Shown in pieces: positions 61,264-64,000 of a stretch of DNA of 64,000 nt. Every line of letters starts with the position of its first letter. Position 1 is the stretch's first letter. The position numbers and the translations under genes were made by a program. The notes under the pieces were generated by a model that was given only the letters and a program-made list of their open reading frames with translations, was not told the origin of the DNA and did no database searches. Origin of the DNA: Chryseobacterium sp. MEBOG06 (GTDB taxonomy: Bacteria > Bacteroidota > Bacteroidia > Flavobacteriales > Weeksellaceae); NCBI RefSeq assembly GCF_021869765.1, contig NZ_CP084580.1:4774001-4838000 (forward strand), in the 5' to 3' direction.

Positions 61264-61644
61264 ATGTCAGACGAAAGAGTTAGATACAGCGATGCTGATT
61301 TACAGGAATTTAGGGCGATCATTAAAGAAAAAATAGAAAAAGCGGAAAAAGATCTTCAGCTGATCAGAGAAAGTTTCATCAATGACCAGAATAATGGAAC
61401 AGATGATACTTCACCTACCTTCAAAGCTTTTGAAGAAGGTGCAGAAACTTTGAGCAAAGAGCAAAACTCTATCTTAGCCGGAAGACAGGAAAAATTCGTG
61501 CGTGATCTGAAAAATGCTTTAATCAGAATCGAAAATAAGACTTATGGTGTTTGTAGAGTAACAGGGAAGCTGATTCCTAAGGAAAGACTTTTAGCCGTTC
61601 CTCATGCTACACTGAGCATCGAAGCGAAAAATATGCAAAAATAA
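61264..61644 (+). CDS. DksA/TraR family protein with degenerate zinc finger
   Basis: A 126-residue protein of the DksA/TraR type: a long coiled-coil region (FRAIIKEKIEKAEKDLQLIRESFI, EEGAETLSKEQNSILAGRQEKFVRDLKNALIRIE) with an acidic tip-like segment, then the C-terminal block YGVCRVTGKLIPKERLLAVP. DksA proteins enter the RNA polymerase secondary channel and tune stringent-response promoters. Only one of the four zinc-binding cysteines remains (GVC), so the finger must fold without metal, as in many flavobacterial members. The start at 61264 begins MSDERVRY; the in-frame ATG at 61216 adds a non-conserved hydrophobic stretch. Confidence 0.85.
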   Translation: MSDERVRYSDADLQEFRAIIKEKIEKAEKDLQLIRESFINDQNNGTDDTSPTFKAFEEGAETLSKEQNSILAGRQEKFVRDLKNALIRIENKTYGVCRVTGKLIPKERLLAVPHATLSIEAKNMQK

Positions 61645-61669
61645 CCGTAAGGTTTGTAAAATAATATTG

Positions 61670-61712
61670 GGTTTATACGGTATTCGAGGATACTTTATAA
61701 ACCTAATTTTTA
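61670..61712 (+). terminator. Stem-loop after the DksA/TraR-like gene
   Basis: GGTTTATA (61670-61677) pairs with TATAAACC (61696-61703), and an inner GTAT/ATAC stem extends it. TAATTTTTAATG follows on the plus strand. It is probably a weak terminator between this gene and the one at 61723. Confidence 0.5.
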
Positions 61713-61722
61713 ATGTATACCC

Positions 61723-61968
61723 ATGGGCGAATTATTAATTTTAGGAATTATCATCGCCGTAATTTTACTGTTTTTCAACAGAGAAGGAATCAAAAACAGA
61801 TTCTTTCCGGATAAACAGAAAAACTATACGATTGATGATCAGTTTAATTCTGATAAACGTGACCGGGAAAGAGAAATAGACCGACTGTTGAGTAAGATGG
61901 GCAAAAACGGAATCAATGATCTGTCTGAAAAAGACAGAAAAAGACTTGATGAACTGTCCAAAATGTAA
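61723..61968 (+). CDS. Small single-pass membrane protein with DUF6576-like C-terminus
   Basis: An 81-residue protein: one N-terminal membrane helix (LLILGIIIAVILLFF, residues 4-18) and a charged cytoplasmic tail with the motif INDLSEKDRKRLDELSK near the C-terminus. That motif is the one I recall from the C-terminal segment of some Bacteroidetes rhomboid-type proteins (DUF6576). It begins 78 bp after the DksA-like gene and 16 bp before the next small gene, so it is likely to share their operon. The function is unknown. Confidence 0.75.
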   Translation: MGELLILGIIIAVILLFFNREGIKNRFFPDKQKNYTIDDQFNSDKRDREREIDRLLSKMGKNGINDLSEKDRKRLDELSKM

Positions 61969-61984
61969 TAATTAAATATAAGAA

Positions 61985-62179
61985 ATGGAATCTATCATAG
62001 TACATCCAAAAAATGCAATGGAGCTAAGCGCACTGAAAGGTGTTTTAAAAGAAATGAACATTAAATTTGAGAAGGCTCATGTTAAAAGTTCTTTCAATGG
62101 ACAGAAAGTGATCAAGAAAGCAAGCGATAATAAACATATAAAGCCTGCAGCAAAGCCTTCAAAACCTAAAGGAGAATAA
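61985..62179 (+). CDS. Small DUF2683-family protein
   Basis: A 64-residue protein beginning MESIIVHPKNAMELSALKGVLKEMNIKFE, the typical pattern of DUF2683 proteins, followed by a Lys/Pro/Ala-rich basic tail. The family is often the antitoxin-like or orphan partner of toxin genes elsewhere, but here no toxin is adjacent. Its stop overlaps the lspA start by 1 bp (TAATG), which suggests translational coupling to lspA. Confidence 0.78.
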   Translation: MESIIVHPKNAMELSALKGVLKEMNIKFEKAHVKSSFNGQKVIKKASDNKHIKPAAKPSKPKGE

Positions 62180-62817
62180 TGAAAAAGATATTAGCTATCA
62201 CATTTTTGGTATTGTTAATTGACCAGGCTTCAAAAATCTACATTAAAACGCATTTCAATCTGGATGACAGTGTCAATGTGTTTTCCGGTTTTAAACTGAC
62301 TTTCGTAGAAAATCCGGGAATGGCTTATGGCTTTCACTTTGGTGGAATTATCGGAAAATATTTCCTCGTAATTTTAAGAATTTTCTTAATTGGAGGAATG
62401 GTTTATATGTTTAAAAAGTGGCTGAAAGAAGGAGCCTCAAACTATCTACTGATTCCAATGGCCATCATCTTTGCCGGAGCTATCGGAAATCTTATTGACG
62501 GAATGTTCTATGGAATGATCTTCGACAGCGGAACGGTTTATGACCCAAGTATTGACCGATGGATCGGCTACGGAGGGATCTCTAAGTTTGTTCCTATTGG
62601 CCACGGATACTCTACTTTTATGAAAGGATGTGTAGTGGATATGCTTCATTTCCCATTGGTAGACTGGCATGTTCCAGACAGCTGGCCATTGATAGGTGGA
62701 AAACATATTGAGTTCTTCAAATATATTTTCAATGTTGCCGATTCTGCGATTACGGTAGGAGCTGCATTCTTATTAATATTCAGAAAAAAAGCTTTTCCGA
62801 ACGGCCTCGAGTTTTAA
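62179..62817 (+). CDS. lspA: Lipoprotein signal peptidase (signal peptidase II)
   Basis: A 212-residue inner-membrane aspartyl peptidase with four hydrophobic segments, which removes the signal peptide of prolipoproteins after lipidation. Family motifs: LLIDQASKIYIK near the N-terminus, NPGMAYG, AIGNLIDG, and the catalytic aspartates in GCVVDMLHF and FNVADSAITVG. It is longer than enterobacterial LspA (about 160 residues), with an insertion between NLIDG and the first catalytic Asp, as usual in Bacteroidetes. Several lipoproteins of this window would be its substrates. Confidence 0.95.
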   Translation: MKKILAITFLVLLIDQASKIYIKTHFNLDDSVNVFSGFKLTFVENPGMAYGFHFGGIIGKYFLVILRIFLIGGMVYMFKKWLKEGASNYLLIPMAIIFAGAIGNLIDGMFYGMIFDSGTVYDPSIDRWIGYGGISKFVPIGHGYSTFMKGCVVDMLHFPLVDWHVPDSWPLIGGKHIEFFKYIFNVADSAITVGAAFLLIFRKKAFPNGLEF

Positions 62818-62832
62818 AAATATCTTCTTCGG

Positions 62833-63477
62833 ATGAAAAAAATAATCAAAAATATTTTTAAATTTTTCCTGCTTCTTCTCGTTGCAGGAATTCTTTTTAT
62901 CGCCTGGGCCAACTACAGCATCAAAAATGAAAGTGCATCGTTCGTATCTTATAACATTAAGGATGTTCCCGAGGCAAAAACTGCATTATTGTTAGGAACA
63001 GGAAAAACCTTAAGCAATGGAACTCCGAATGCCTATTTCTATAACAGAATAAAAGCAGCAGCCGACTTATTTAAAAGCGGAAAAACACAATACATCATCG
63101 TAAGCGGTGATAACAGTACCCAGGACTATAACGAACCCGAAGATATGCAGCTTGCATTGATTCAGCAGGGAGTTCCACAGGATAGGATCATACTGGATCA
63201 TGCCGGATTCCGGACGTTGGATTCTGTGGTGAGAGCAAAAGATATCTTTGGACAGACTAAAATTGTGATTATCTCCCAAAAATTTCACAATGAAAGAGCC
63301 GTTTTTCTTGCTCAAAAAAATGGAATGGAAGCCTTTGGGTACAATGCAGAAGATGTCAATAAATACGCAGGATTAAAGACGAATATGCGGGAATATCTTG
63401 CCAAGACCAAAGTGTATTGGGATTTGCTATTTGGAGTAGAACCAAAATTTGGGGGAGAGAAGATAATAATTCCTTAA
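62833..63477 (+). CDS. SanA/YdcF/ElyC-family envelope protein
   Basis: A 214-residue protein with an N-terminal membrane anchor (NIFKFFLLLLVAGILFIAWA) and the periplasmic DUF218 domain: ALLLGTGKTLSNGTPNAYFYNRIKAA, YIIVSGDNS, EPEDMQLALIQQGVP and IISQKFHNERAVFLA. SanA and ElyC proteins affect envelope integrity and lipid-carrier use, but their biochemical activity is not settled. It starts 15 bp after lspA on the same strand, so cotranscription is likely. Confidence 0.87.
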   Translation: MKKIIKNIFKFFLLLLVAGILFIAWANYSIKNESASFVSYNIKDVPEAKTALLLGTGKTLSNGTPNAYFYNRIKAAADLFKSGKTQYIIVSGDNSTQDYNEPEDMQLALIQQGVPQDRIILDHAGFRTLDSVVRAKDIFGQTKIVIISQKFHNERAVFLAQKNGMEAFGYNAEDVNKYAGLKTNMREYLAKTKVYWDLLFGVEPKFGGEKIIIP

Positions 63478-63487
63478 CTTAGGTGGT

Positions 63488-64000
63488 ATGAAAGCCATTC
63501 AGTTTTTTATATTAATCTGTACTCTTGTTTCCTGCAAGAAAGAAAATATTTATTATTACGCCAACAATAAAGAAATTAAAGACAGTACCGTCATTCGCTT
63601 TGTTGATACGGAATTAAAAAAACTGAATATTGATCCCAAGAAAAAGAATTTAAAAATTCACACCACCCTGGATTCTGTTTCTTATCAAACAAATCTGGAT
63701 ACTATAAGAACGAAGGTCTTCGAGATAGCTTCAAAAGACAATTCGATTCCAAAAGACAAGGCTCTTTTTGATGAATGGGTAAGGGAAAAAATAATAGTGG
63801 TAGATAGTAAAACCGCAAAAGTGGTAAAATTCTACAGCACATTTAAACCCCCTAAGTTTGACCGATATGACCTCAACATGGCGGGAATGAAAAAGCTGAT
63901 CAATATGGGAAGTATTTTGAGTACAAATCCTAATGCTGAAATCCCTGAAGATTACCTTGTTATCTACGCCTCAGCGGTCATTCCTTCTGACAGTTCCAAA
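63488..64000 (+). CDS. Putative lipoprotein (partial, runs off the right edge)
   Basis: An open frame of 171 codons without a stop at the window end. The N-terminus MKAIQFFILICTLVSCK is a lipoprotein signal with lipobox LVSC (Cys16). The mature part is polar and Lys-rich (KELNxDPKKK-like region, IHTTLDSVSYQTNLD). No family is recognised; the IHTTLDS stretch loosely recalls penicillin-binding proteins, but this is too weak to use. The start lies 10 bp after the SanA-like gene, which suggests an operon. Confidence 0.65.
   Translation, partial: MKAIQFFILICTLVSCKKENIYYYANNKEIKDSTVIRFVDTELKKLNIDPKKKNLKIHTTLDSVSYQTNLDTIRTKVFEIASKDNSIPKDKALFDEWVREKIIVVDSKTAKVVKFYSTFKPPKFDRYDLNMAGMKKLINMGSILSTNPNAEIPEDYLVIYASAVIPSDSSK

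Noticed and set aside
1..64000. tRNA, rRNA or CRISPR arrays
   Set aside because: The gene-free stretches were read for tRNA-like cloverleaf ends and for regularly spaced repeats; none was found. The 8-bp-periodic elements are inverted repeats of one or two units, not CRISPR.
1..64000. Insertion sequences, transposases or prophage
   Set aside because: No transposase, integrase or phage gene is present among the coding regions, and no target-site duplications were recognised around the toxin locus.
63488..64000. Penicillin-binding protein fragment
   Set aside because: Only a short IHTTLDS-like similarity was noticed; the visible part lacks transglycosylase or transpeptidase motifs, so it is listed only as a putative lipoprotein.

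Overview
The window comes from a low-GC member of the Flavobacteriia, most probably Chryseobacterium or a close relative. The evidence is a complete flexirubin-type pigment cluster (darA, darB, a tyrosine ammonia-lyase almost identical in motif pattern to the Flavobacterium johnsoniae enzyme), three secreted proteins with type IX secretion (T9SS) C-terminal sorting tails, promoters of the Bacteroidetes form TAnnTTTG, an almost complete lack of Shine-Dalgarno sequences, and a Bacteroidetes-type LspA and IleS.

Layout. 1-2343: end of a cell-surface glycan region (partial WecA/MraY-like transferase, GT2 glycosyltransferase) and a ureohydrolase-fold protein that has lost its metal ligands. 2504-13487: a delta-60 repeat T9SS protein, a small six-cysteine orphan, topA broken by a one-base frameshift in a G run, a 1139-residue internally duplicated T9SS protein, and an EpsG-like polymerase paired with another membrane protein.

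13680-51899 is the flexirubin/aryl-polyene biosynthetic cluster, in blocks separated by two peptidase genes on the other strand or in their own units. Block A (13680-20312, +): MMPL exporter fused to an acyltransferase, DarA, DarB, two hotdog dehydratases. Block B (23895-36953, +): HTH protein, BtrH-like acyltransferase, ABC transporter, thioesterase, ketosynthases, ACP, KS/chain-length-factor pair, deacetylase, a LolA/LolB-like pair, an outer-membrane barrel, a FabZ-like protein, and a GT2-DUF2062 fusion. Block C (39963-48536, -): C45 acyltransferase, FAD desaturase-like enzyme, LpxL-like acyltransferase, second ACP, KS, FabG, tyrosine ammonia-lyase. A divergent FAD halogenase/monooxygenase-like gene (48635) and a PaaK-like ligase (50607) complete it. 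In the inferred pathway, tyrosine gives 4-coumarate, which is activated, loaded on an ACP and extended by the KS/CLF-FabG-dehydratase set to an aryl polyene; DarB and DarA make a dialkylresorcinol; an acyltransferase joins the two as an ester; and MMPL, ABC and Lol-like proteins place the pigment in the outer membrane.

51967-64000: an M23 peptidase, a polymorphic toxin with a papain-fold tip followed by three tandem Imm35-type immunity genes, then a housekeeping run: ileS (type 2, with an inverted GxHH signature), a DksA/TraR-like protein, two small proteins, lspA, a SanA/YdcF-like protein and a partial lipoprotein gene.

Most noteworthy signals: the toxin with triple immunity genes and a sharp GC drop at its tip, the GxHH IleRS, the complementary active-site losses among the hotdog dehydratases, a near-perfect parS-like palindrome, 8-bp-periodic hairpins directly after both ACP genes, and the topA frameshift.
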